This document shows, in pieces, positions 7,771 through 17,000 of a stretch of DNA of 33,858 nt. A program made the position numbers and the translations under genes. Positions within the stretch are counted from its first letter, which is position 1, and every line of letters begins with the position of its first letter. The DNA lies in the NCBI GenBank assembly GCA_024641125.1, contig JAHEDQ010000021.1, positions 1 through 33,858 of the forward strand. Reading direction: 5' to 3'. Under the pieces are notes generated by a model, which saw nothing but the letters and a program-made list of their open reading frames with translations, did no database searches and had not been told where the DNA came from. The DNA comes from Candidatus Competibacteraceae bacterium. Lineage in GTDB: Bacteria; Pseudomonadota; Gammaproteobacteria; Competibacterales; JAHEDQ01.

Positions 7771-9510
7771 ATGACGCTTGCGTTACATGGTATCGGCGTC
7801 TCCCGCGGGTTTGCGCTCGGCCGGGTTCATCTCCTGACCCGTGGCAAACCCGAAGTCATAGAGTACGCCATTCCCCGCCCATACGTGGCGGAAGAGGTGG
7901 AGCGGTTTCAAAACGCGGTGGCCGAGGCTAAAGCACAGCTCAAGGCGGTTCGCGCCCGCATCCCGGACAACGTGCCGGCCGATATCGCCAGCTTTATCGA
8001 CACCCATCTGCTGATGCTGGAGGATTCCTCCCTGACCGTGGCGCCGACGACCCTCATCCGCGAACGGCAGTGTAACGCCGAGTGGGCATTGAAGACCCAG
8101 CGAGATCGGCTGATAAGGGTGTTCGACGCAATGAACGACCCGTATTTGCGCACCCGTCGCGACGACGTGGATCACGTGGTCGATCGCATTCTCCGGGTGC
8201 TGCTCAGCGCCGACGATGAGGCGGCCTCGACCCAGGGCGACGGCCGCCTTGAAGGCCGCGTTATCGTGGCCGACGACCTGACCCCGGCGGATACGGTCCT
8301 GATGCAGCACCAAGGCATCACCGCTTTCGTCACCGAGCATGGAGGACCGCTTTCTCACACGGCGATCCTCGCCCGTAACCTGCGGATCCCGGCGGTCGTG
8401 GGCATTCGCAACGCCCGCAGTTCGCTGCGGGATGATGAAACAGTGATCGTCGATGGCGAACAAGGCGTCGTACTGACCGCCGAAGACGACCTGGTGGTCG
8501 CCCATTACCGGCACCGACAACGCGCGAAACGGCAGGAACGCGCTCTGCTGGGCAAGTTGAAGACGGCGCCGGCGGTGACCCGCGACGGCGTCCGGGTGGC
8601 GCTGCATGCCAACATTGAGCTGCCCAACGAAACCCACCAGGCGATGGAGGGCGGTGCAACCGGAGTGGGTCTGTACCGCACGGAATTTCTGTATATGAAT
8701 CGGTTCGATGCGCCGGAGGAAGAGGAGCAACTGGAGTGCTATCGGCAGGTGGTTGGCGCTCTGGACGGGCATACGGTCACCATCAGAACCTTGGATCTGG
8801 GCGCCGATAAACAGGTGGACGGCGGCGGCGGAACCGGGCCGATCGCCACAAATCCCGCGCTGGGCCTGCGTGCGATCCGACTCTGCCTGCATGATCTGGC
8901 TCTATTCAGGCCACAACTTCGCGCCATCATGCGCGCATCCGCCCTTGGGCCCGTGCGAATGATGATTCCCATGCTGTCCAGTTTGCATGAGGTGCGTCAG
9001 GTGTTGCGTCTGGTGGAGGAAACCAAGCAGGCCCTGCGGGATGAAGGGCACGCGTTTGACCCACGCATGCCGGTCGGAGGGATGGTGGAAGTGCCTGCTG
9101 CGGCGGTGTCGGCTCGTCTGTTTAGCCGTTTGTTGGGATTCCTGTCCATCGGAACCAACGACCTGATCCAGTACACACTGGCCATCGACCGTATAGACGA
9201 GCAGGTGAATTACCTTTACGACCCCCTGCACCCGGCGGTACTGCAGCTTATATTCAGCACCATCCAGGCCGGCCAACAGCAGGGGATTCCGGTATCGATG
9301 TGCGGCGAAATGGCCGGGGACCCCCGCTATGCGCGACTGCTTTTAGGCCTGGAACTGACAGAATTCAGCATGCACCCTTCAGCCATACTGGAGATCAAGA
9401 AAATCATTCGCGACTCCCACGCGGGTGAACTGCGCGACCTGGCCCGACGTGTTCTCAACTGCACCGATCCGGATGAGTTTCCGGAATTGATGTCGTTGCT
9501 CGCCCACTGA
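7771..9510 (+). CDS. ptsI: Phosphoenolpyruvate-protein phosphotransferase (EI)
   Basis: GGPLSHTAILARNLRIPAVVG, GVGLYRTEFLYMNR, FLSIGTNDLIQYTLAIDR, SMCGEMAGD. Confidence 0.97.
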   Translation: MTLALHGIGVSRGFALGRVHLLTRGKPEVIEYAIPRPYVAEEVERFQNAVAEAKAQLKAVRARIPDNVPADIASFIDTHLLMLEDSSLTVAPTTLIRERQCNAEWALKTQRDRLIRVFDAMNDPYLRTRRDDVDHVVDRILRVLLSADDEAASTQGDGRLEGRVIVADDLTPADTVLMQHQGITAFVTEHGGPLSHTAILARNLRIPAVVGIRNARSSLRDDETVIVDGEQGVVLTAEDDLVVAHYRHRQRAKRQERALLGKLKTAPAVTRDGVRVALHANIELPNETHQAMEGGATGVGLYRTEFLYMNRFDAPEEEEQLECYRQVVGALDGHTVTIRTLDLGADKQVDGGGGTGPIATNPALGLRAIRLCLHDLALFRPQLRAIMRASALGPVRMMIPMLSSLHEVRQVLRLVEETKQALRDEGHAFDPRMPVGGMVEVPAAAVSARLFSRLLGFLSIGTNDLIQYTLAIDRIDEQVNYLYDPLHPAVLQLIFSTIQAGQQQGIPVSMCGEMAGDPRYARLLLGLELTEFSMHPSAILEIKKIIRDSHAGELRDLARRVLNCTDPDEFPELMSLLAH

Positions 9511-9518
9511 GACCGCCG

Positions 9519-9544
9519 GCTTGCCCGGTCCGCCCAGGGCAAGC
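9519..9544 (+). terminator. Hairpin after ptsI / in mgtE leader (possible terminator or leader structure)
   Basis: GCTTGCCC (9519-9526) pairs with GGGCAAGC (9537-9544), 10-nt loop; no following T-run. Confidence 0.35.
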
Positions 9545-9666
9545 GGACGTGGACCGGCTCCTGTCGACTTAGATAGACTGCTGACAGGTGGCAGAGCAGA
9601 CCTAGCCCGCGTCTTACCGACCCTGAAACCCAGCCCATGTAAGCCCTCAGGCAGCCCCAGGAAACC

Positions 9667-11025
9667 ATGGCCGAACCCACACTTCCAACCGAATCAGACC
9701 TGCATAGACGCCGGCTGACGGAAGTCCTCGAGAGTGGGACTCGGAATCAATTGGTGGGCCTGGTGAATGCCCTCCATCCAGCCGAGATAGCCGATCTTCT
9801 GGAGTCTCTTCCACCCGCCCAACGGGAGGCGGTGTGGGAGTTGGTTCCCACGGACATGGACGGTGACGTGCTGGTGCACGTCAACGACGAAGTGCGCTTG
9901 GGCCTCATGGACGGCATGGATTCAAAGGAAATCCTCGCCGCCGTGGAAGGGCTGGACGTGGACGATGTCGCGGATCTGCTGCAGGATCTGCCCGCCGCCC
10001 TGACGCGGGAAGTCCTGAATGCGATGGACCGCCAAAACCGGCAGCGGGTGGAAGCGGTTCTCCCCTACCCGGAGGACTCGGCCGGTGGCCTCATGAACAC
10101 CGACGTGGTGACCGTACGCGCCGACGTCACCCTGGAAGTCGTGCTGCGCTATTTGCGCTTGCGCGGCAGCTTACCGGAAGTTACCGATCGTATTTTCGTG
10201 CTCAGCCGCAGCGAACGCTTCGCGGGCACCCTGAGCCTGACCAACCTGCTCACCCACGATCCTGAGTACACCGTGGCGGAAGTAATGGAACGGGACCAGG
10301 AAACGGTGTTAGTGGACATGCAGCAACAGGATATCGCCAGGCTGTTCGAAACCCACGACTTGATCTCGGCCCCGGTGATCGACGCCGACGGCAACCTCCT
10401 GGGCCGCATCACCGTGGACGACGTGGTGGACGTCATTCGAGAACAGGCCGAGCATCAGATTTTGACCATGGCCGGCCTGGATGAGGAAGACGACATGTTC
10501 GCGCCGGTCATTCTGAGCAGCCGGCGCCGTGCCATATGGTTGGGCGTCAACCTGATTACCGCCTTTGCTGCCGCCTGGGTGATTGGCTTGTTCGAAGCCA
10601 CCATTGAGCAGGTTGTCGCGCTGGCGGTGCTGATGCCGGTGGTGGCCAGCATGGGTGGTGTGGCCGGCAGCCAGACCCTGACCCTGATGGTCCGAGGCCT
10701 GGCCACGGGTCAGGTCAGCGGCGCCAACGCCATTTGGCTGCTCAACAAGGAACTGGCGGTCGGGGCGGTCAACGGTTTGCTCTGGGCTTTTGTGGTCTCC
10801 GCCATCGCCGTGATCTGGTTTGGTGACCTGAGAATAGGGGCCATCATAGCGGTGGCCATATTCATCAACCTGCTTTGCGCAGCGGTGTCCGGCGTCGGCA
10901 TCCCGATGATGCTGAAACGCCTGGGAGTGGACCCGGCGCTGGCCGGCAACGTGGTCCTTACCACAGTGACCGACGTGGTGGGTTTCATGGCGTTTCTAGG
11001 TCTGGCCACGGTGTTTCTGCTTTGA
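9667..11025 (+). CDS. mgtE: Magnesium transporter MgtE
   Basis: MgtE N domain, CBS pair, then TM domain with PVVASMGGVAGSQTLTLMVRGLA. Confidence 0.96.
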   Translation: MAEPTLPTESDLHRRRLTEVLESGTRNQLVGLVNALHPAEIADLLESLPPAQREAVWELVPTDMDGDVLVHVNDEVRLGLMDGMDSKEILAAVEGLDVDDVADLLQDLPAALTREVLNAMDRQNRQRVEAVLPYPEDSAGGLMNTDVVTVRADVTLEVVLRYLRLRGSLPEVTDRIFVLSRSERFAGTLSLTNLLTHDPEYTVAEVMERDQETVLVDMQQQDIARLFETHDLISAPVIDADGNLLGRITVDDVVDVIREQAEHQILTMAGLDEEDDMFAPVILSSRRRAIWLGVNLITAFAAAWVIGLFEATIEQVVALAVLMPVVASMGGVAGSQTLTLMVRGLATGQVSGANAIWLLNKELAVGAVNGLLWAFVVSAIAVIWFGDLRIGAIIAVAIFINLLCAAVSGVGIPMMLKRLGVDPALAGNVVLTTVTDVVGFMAFLGLATVFLL

Positions 11026-12479
11026 GCGCAAAAGAACCGCTCGATCTTTTGGTAATCGGCTCCGGTCCAGGCGGATATCGTGCCGCGGTTCTGGCTGCGC
11101 TGCGCGGGCTCAAGGTGGCCATCGTCGAACGCGACCAGTGGGGTGGCTGCTGCCTCAACCGCGGCTGTGTGCCCAAAAAGGCCTGGCACCACAGCGCCCG
11201 TATTCTCAGCAATCAAGCGCACTACGCGGAACGGGGAATCGAGGGCACGCTGCGGGGCGACCTTCATCAGGCGTGGCGACATCAAAAACGGATTGTCCAC
11301 CGGGTTAGGGACAGCTATGTCGATTATCTGCAGCGTCTCGGGGTTGATGCGTTGCGGGGTAAGGCCGATTTTCTGGCGGCGGATCGCATTGCCATCACGC
11401 ACGCTGAAGGTACCGACACATTGACGGCGCGCAATGTCATCATCGCCACCGGCAGCCGCCCCAATCCGCATCCGCTCATCCCAACAGTACCGGGGCGAGT
11501 ACTGAATTCCGACATGCTGTTCGATCACGGGCCACCGGCAGGCAAACGCGTCGCGCTTATTGGGTCAGGCGTAGTCGCCACGGAATTTGCCTTCATCCTG
11601 TCTGCCCTGGGGAAAACGATCAGTTGGATTTCACGATCCGCTATGCTGCGCCGCGCGCACTTCAGCGCCCATGCCATGTCTGCCCTGGAACACGCTCTAC
11701 GGAAGCAGAACATCGTGCTGCGCAGCGACGCCTTTCCTCTGCGCGTCGATGCCCACCGGGATCCGCTTGAGATTCAGCTTGCCGACCATGGAATTGTCGA
11801 AGCGGATTGGATATGCCTGGCCACCGGTCGGAGACCCAATACCGATGCCATGGGACTTGACGCGGCGGGGGTCTGCTGCGACCCGCAAGGTTTTGTGGTG
11901 CGCAATGAGTGTCTGCAAACCCGCCAGCCCAATATCTACGCCATAGGCGACTGCGCCTGCGCGGAGATGACCGCGAATCACGCGCTGGCCGACGCCACCA
12001 TTGCAGTTGAGAACATCGTCAACGGAGTTCACCGCAGGCGGGCGCCGGATCGGATTCCACTCGTGGTCTACAGCGCCCTGGAGCTCGCCAGGATCGGGCT
12101 GGATGATGACAGCGCCGAGGACCAGGGTCATGAACCGGCCGTGGGTTTCGCGTCCTTCGAAACCAATCCCTGTGCCCTGGGCCAAGATGGCGCTCAGGGC
12201 TTTGTCCGGCTGCTGGCCGATATGGACAGCGGCGCACTTCTGGGCGCTGAAGTGGTTGGCGACGGCGCCGGCGAACTGATTCATTTGTTGTCGTTGGCGC
12301 CGGATCCGGAATCGGCGCTGCGGCGGTTGGCGGCCGGGGTCTACAATCACCCGACCCGAGCGGAGGAACTGCTGAACGCAACCGAGACGCTGGCCGCGCG
12401 CTGGGGCTTGCTGGAACAGGTGTTTGGCACCGGTGTATCCGACGCCACGGCCCCGACCCGCCCCGCCCAATCGAGTTGA
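11022..12479 (+). CDS. FAD-dependent pyridine nucleotide-disulfide oxidoreductase (dihydrolipoamide dehydrogenase-like)
   Basis: LLVIGSGPGGYRAAVLAA, redox motif GGCCLNRGCVPKK, ATGSRPNPHP, AIGDCACAEMTANHALADA, C-terminal YNHPTRAEEL; probable TTG start overlapping the mgtE stop. Confidence 0.9.
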   Translation: MSAKEPLDLLVIGSGPGGYRAAVLAALRGLKVAIVERDQWGGCCLNRGCVPKKAWHHSARILSNQAHYAERGIEGTLRGDLHQAWRHQKRIVHRVRDSYVDYLQRLGVDALRGKADFLAADRIAITHAEGTDTLTARNVIIATGSRPNPHPLIPTVPGRVLNSDMLFDHGPPAGKRVALIGSGVVATEFAFILSALGKTISWISRSAMLRRAHFSAHAMSALEHALRKQNIVLRSDAFPLRVDAHRDPLEIQLADHGIVEADWICLATGRRPNTDAMGLDAAGVCCDPQGFVVRNECLQTRQPNIYAIGDCACAEMTANHALADATIAVENIVNGVHRRRAPDRIPLVVYSALELARIGLDDDSAEDQGHEPAVGFASFETNPCALGQDGAQGFVRLLADMDSGALLGAEVVGDGAGELIHLLSLAPDPESALRRLAAGVYNHPTRAEELLNATETLAARWGLLEQVFGTGVSDATAPTRPAQSS

Positions 12480-12481
12480 AC

Positions 12482-13009
12482 ATGCCGGACGAGATACCCG
12501 AACGGGACGACACGCAACCCAGCAAATCGCAACGCAAACGCGATGCACAGGCCGTCCATGGGCTCGGCGTCAGGTTAGTGGCGCTCCCGGAGCGCGGCCT
12601 CAAGCCACTGGGTCTGGATTCGGACCTGCTGCTGGCCGTGAGAGCCGCACGCGACATGCGGGCCGGCGGCGCCCGAAAGCGCCAGATTCAGTATATTGGC
12701 CGTCTGCTTCGGCAAATCGACTGCACACCTATTTTCGAGGCGCTGGATGGGACCAGCCTCAAACCGGCGGCAAATCCAAACATGCAAGCGGCACGAGAGG
12801 CCTTGCTGGAACGGGTCCTGAACGCCGACGAGAAGGCAATTTTTGCCCTGTGCGCGGAGCATCGGACATTGGACCATGGCAGGCTCCGTCAACTGATTCG
12901 ACAGGCAAAGCGCGTTACGGCGGCCGATGAGAACAGCACTGCCGAGCCCGCCCGGGCCGCGCTCGCCCGCTATCTTGTCAAGGTTGATCTCGAACCGCCG
13001 GGGGGGTAA
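12482..13009 (+). CDS. darP: Ribosome-associated protein DarP/YjgA (DUF615)
   Basis: KSQRKRDAQAVHGLGVRLVALP and GGARKRQIQYIGRLLRQID. Confidence 0.9.
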   Translation: MPDEIPERDDTQPSKSQRKRDAQAVHGLGVRLVALPERGLKPLGLDSDLLLAVRAARDMRAGGARKRQIQYIGRLLRQIDCTPIFEALDGTSLKPAANPNMQAAREALLERVLNADEKAIFALCAEHRTLDHGRLRQLIRQAKRVTAADENSTAEPARAALARYLVKVDLEPPGG

Positions 13010-13196
13010 GAGCCTGCTGTATTGCCCCGATCGGATGTGGGTGCCGGGAATCGGGTGATCGGTGTTCAGCGCCCTCCCAATTGGTCAATGCAAAGGGTTG
13101 CGGAAAGGATGCGAGGTTGGGACCGCAGCAACGCTACCGTGGCCCATCCGGGGGGCTCCGGGCTCCCTGCGGGCAAACCGGCAATTGTAATGCGGG

Positions 13197-14006
13197 TTAA
13201 AGCCGGCGATGCGCCAGCACCGGCATGTGGGCCCGTATTTGCGCTTGGTGAGCGGGATCGATACTGGCCATAATCACCCCCGATCCCCTTGGCAGACGAT
13301 CCAGAATGCTACCCCAGGGATCGCATATCAGGCTGTCACCGTGGGTTTCCCGCCCATTGGCGTGGTAGCCACCTTGTGCGGCCGCGATCACGTAGCATAG
13401 ATTTTCCACCGCCCGGGCGCGCAGCAGGACTTCCCAGTGGGCCTGCCCTGTCACGGCGGTAAAGGCCGCTGGTACCACAAGCAATTCAGCCCCACGCCCG
13501 GCCAGATCCCGGTAAAGTTCCGGAAAGCGCAGGTCATAACACACCGACATGCCGATCCGGCCCAGCTCCGTGTCGACCACCACCGTCTCGGATCCCGGCT
13601 CCACCTGGGCAGACTCGAGGTAGCTGCCCCGGGCATCGCTTACCTGGGCGTCGAACAGATGGATCTTGTCATAGCGCGCCACCCGTTCCCCCGCTGGGGA
13701 AAACAACAAGCAGGCCGAACGTCCACGCAGCGGATCCGTGGCGACCATGGGAATGGTGCCGCCAACAATCCAAACGCTGTGGGCACGCGCCTGCTGCGCC
13801 AGAAACGTTTGTACACGCCCTTCCCCATCGCCCTCACGGGCACTGAGAATGTCGGATTCGCGCATCGGCATCAGGGCGAAATTCTCCGGCAGGACAACCA
13901 GCCGCGCACCCGCCTGAGCTGCCAGACGGATATGCCGCTCGGCTTCGATCAGATTTCCGCTTATCGACGATCCGCTGGCCATTTGCACCGCAGCAATACG
14001 CGTCAT
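13197..14006 (-). CDS. Carbon-nitrogen hydrolase (nitrilase/Nit family)
   Basis: E-K-C triad contexts VLPENFALMP, RYDKIHLFDA, GMSVCYDLRFPELYRDLA; start MTRIAAVQMASG. Confidence 0.93.
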   Translation of the reverse strand: MTRIAAVQMASGSSISGNLIEAERHIRLAAQAGARLVVLPENFALMPMRESDILSAREGDGEGRVQTFLAQQARAHSVWIVGGTIPMVATDPLRGRSACLLFSPAGERVARYDKIHLFDAQVSDARGSYLESAQVEPGSETVVVDTELGRIGMSVCYDLRFPELYRDLAGRGAELLVVPAAFTAVTGQAHWEVLLRARAVENLCYVIAAAQGGYHANGRETHGDSLICDPWGSILDRLPRGSGVIMASIDPAHQAQIRAHMPVLAHRRL

Positions 14007-14048
14007 TCCCCGCTCCTGAAGTACGGCTGAGTCACGTTGCATAACGCA

Positions 14049-17000
14049 TCAGCGACTCCCGCCCTCCTGTCCGACCGCCTCTTCCTCCCGGGCCGGCACC
14101 ACCCGTACCGGCTCGATTACCGGTGCCTCCCAGCTACCATCGATCGTATACTGCACTCGCAGTACCTTATCGAGACCTTGTTTGAAAACAGTGCCGGCAA
14201 TAAACAATGCCGCGCCCACCGCCGGTCCCCCAGCCATCATGCCGGCCAACGGCAAGGAGCCCCCGACCTGTGGACTGACCCAAAGATCCAGGTCATAGTC
14301 CCGCGCCAGAATCCCGACCCGGCCGGTCATGGACAGAAAGGCAGAGGGCCCTTTGCTCTCCAGGGGTTCCTGGTACATGTTGCCTTCGCTAAAGCGCAAC
14401 TGGGCCTCGATTGAATCAAAGCGATAACCTTCTTCAAACACATCGGTGAAATCCAGCCTCAGCCGCCGGCTGATCGCACCGAGATTGAACAAACCCACCA
14501 GCCGGCCGACGCCTGCCTCCACGTCGGCAATCTTACCGTCCAGTACCTTCAGGTTAACGCGCCCTTCCAGAGTCGCCAGATCGAGTTCTGGCAGAGCCTT
14601 TGCCCAGGACAAGTCGAGCTCAGCACTGGCTGTTCCGCTTCGGGCGGCCTTGCCGAGTCCGAGTTGCCCAAAAGCATCGCCGGCGTCATCCGCGTTGAAC
14701 TGGAGAATCAGATGGGTCAGATCGGCGCCGTCGGAACGGGCCCAGTCTCCTTGTCCTGTCAGCGCATAGTGACGCCCGCTCAGGGCAACCCGTTCCAGGA
14801 GCAATGCGCCGCTTCCGGGCCGGGAAGCCGCCTCCAGTGATCCCAGTGGATCGCCATCGAGCATGAGGTCGTCAACGCGAATCCGCATGGCTGGCAGGGC
14901 ATCGGGTGCCGGCCATGAGCCCGCTTTCGACGGCGGGTCAGGTGGCTTGAGATTCAGGCGCTGGAACCGCGCGTCAAGCGTTCCGCTTCCCAGGGGGCGT
15001 GGCAAGGATACGGCTCCCTTCATCATTGGATCGTCAACCGTCACACGAATTTCGCCGAGGTCGACTTCCGTCCTGACATTGGCCAGATCTGTGCCGAAGC
15101 CGTGAAGATGCCGAAGCTGCAGGTCCAAACGGTCAAGCCCACTCAGATCCGGTGCCGCCAAGCCCTTGCCCATAAATGACGACCAGGCGTCCAGATCCAA
15201 GGTCTCAAGGGCGCCCACCAAGGTGAGCCCGGGGCCAGCCGCCGGTTCGATCTCGCCAGGCCCCAAGCGAACACTGATCCGATGAACCCCTGAGCCGGGT
15301 TCGCGCTGATCCAGATCGAGGCTTGCCCGCACCGGTCCGTACTCGATTTGGATTCGTCCGGGCCCGGACGAATCCAGGCTGTAATCCAGGCTCACGGGAC
15401 GCTCGCTGGACTCCAGCTTTCCCAGCGGTTCGGGTGCCAGAACACCGGTCCCCACAAGGCTGGAATTCAGCCGAAGCCGGAGGCCGCCGTCCGCCCCCGG
15501 CAGCGTCAGGTCAATGCGCCATGGACTCTCGCCCACGACATGCTCGGCCCAGCCGGGTTGAGGCAGGTAGCGGCCAAGCAACGCGCCGGTCTCGAGTTTG
15601 CCTGTCAGGGTCGCGTTCAATTCATTGCCGGCAGCCGATACATCCAGCATCACAGGCCGGTCCCATAGGGTGGCCTGCAAACCTTCAGCAATGAAACTGC
15701 GCTCGGTGAAACGACTTCCGCCGGTCAGTCCGGTAAATTCGATACCCCTCTCACGAATCGCGAGCTCAGCGCCATCGAATGCGAGCGCGCCCTCCACGGT
15801 GGCTGGCGCCATCGGCTTCAAAGGTCGGGAAAAGCGAACTTCAAGCGCTGAGGGACCCGCTAAAGACAGCCGGTCCAGGGTGGCGCCGAGCACCGACTGC
15901 AGAGGGGCCGACGCGTTGACAAAGTCCACCAGCTCAGCGGCATCCGCCGTGACCTGGGTGTCGAGGGTGAGCACGGGCTGTGCGAGATCGGGAATCTCCA
16001 CCCGGGTTTCGCCGGGACTCAGCTGCAACAGACGTCCATGACTTGCTTTGGCCGAAAGGCCGACGCCCCGGAGCGTCAACTCCGCATCCAACTCCTCAAC
16101 CCGTGGCCAGGCCGGATGATAGTCCAGAATCGCATCTTCCACCCCCAACTGGGCGAGCAACACGCCATCGTGATCCCGGTATGGGATCTTGTTCAACGGT
16201 CCACGGATAATGAGACCGCCGTTAGGCATTCGACCATTGATCAGGGATCGGTTGAGCCACTCCACCAGCGGCGCGCGCATGATGCCCACCGGGAGATAAC
16301 GGGACACCGCCGCGACATTGCCGTTCTGAAAGTACGCCTGCAAATCGATTCGATTGGGCTGCCCCCGCCGCCCGCCGTCCAAACGCAGGCGCAAGAGGCT
16401 GGCTGCGTCCGCTGTATCGATGGCGACCTCGTTTGACACCAGCGACCATCCGCCTTCCTCCCATCCAATGTCCAGGATGCCGGACATGCGTTCTATCGGC
16501 AGTGGGTGAGCGAACAGCTCGGGCGCGTTCAAGGTGATATCGCGACTGTCCAGACGGACTGCCAAATGGCGGCCGAAGACGCTCAATTCAGCGGCGGCTC
16601 CGTCGATGCCCGGCACCCTGCCAAACGGGTCATAACCGATCCCGTCCACGCGGGCGCCGCCTCGGACGGAAGCGTCGGGCGCGCTGGGATTCCAGCTCAG
16701 TTCAATATCACTCGCCGTGCCCCGCAAGGTCATCGACGCCAGCTTATCCGGTACGCCGCGCGCTCTCAGCAGCTCGCGCCAGTGGGTCAACTCCGCCAGC
16801 GGGAATCGACTGGCCTCCACGGCCACGGACTCGGGCCGGAGCCAGTTCTCACCCATTGCCCGTACAGCGAAACCCGGCATGCTCCAGCTATCCTTCCCAC
16901 GGCGCAGGCGCACCCAATCGTGTATCAGTGTCCAGCCTCGATCGTCGACCGACCAACGAAAGCTGGTGCTCAGGTCCCGAGGCGCACCCTGGGTAAGCGG

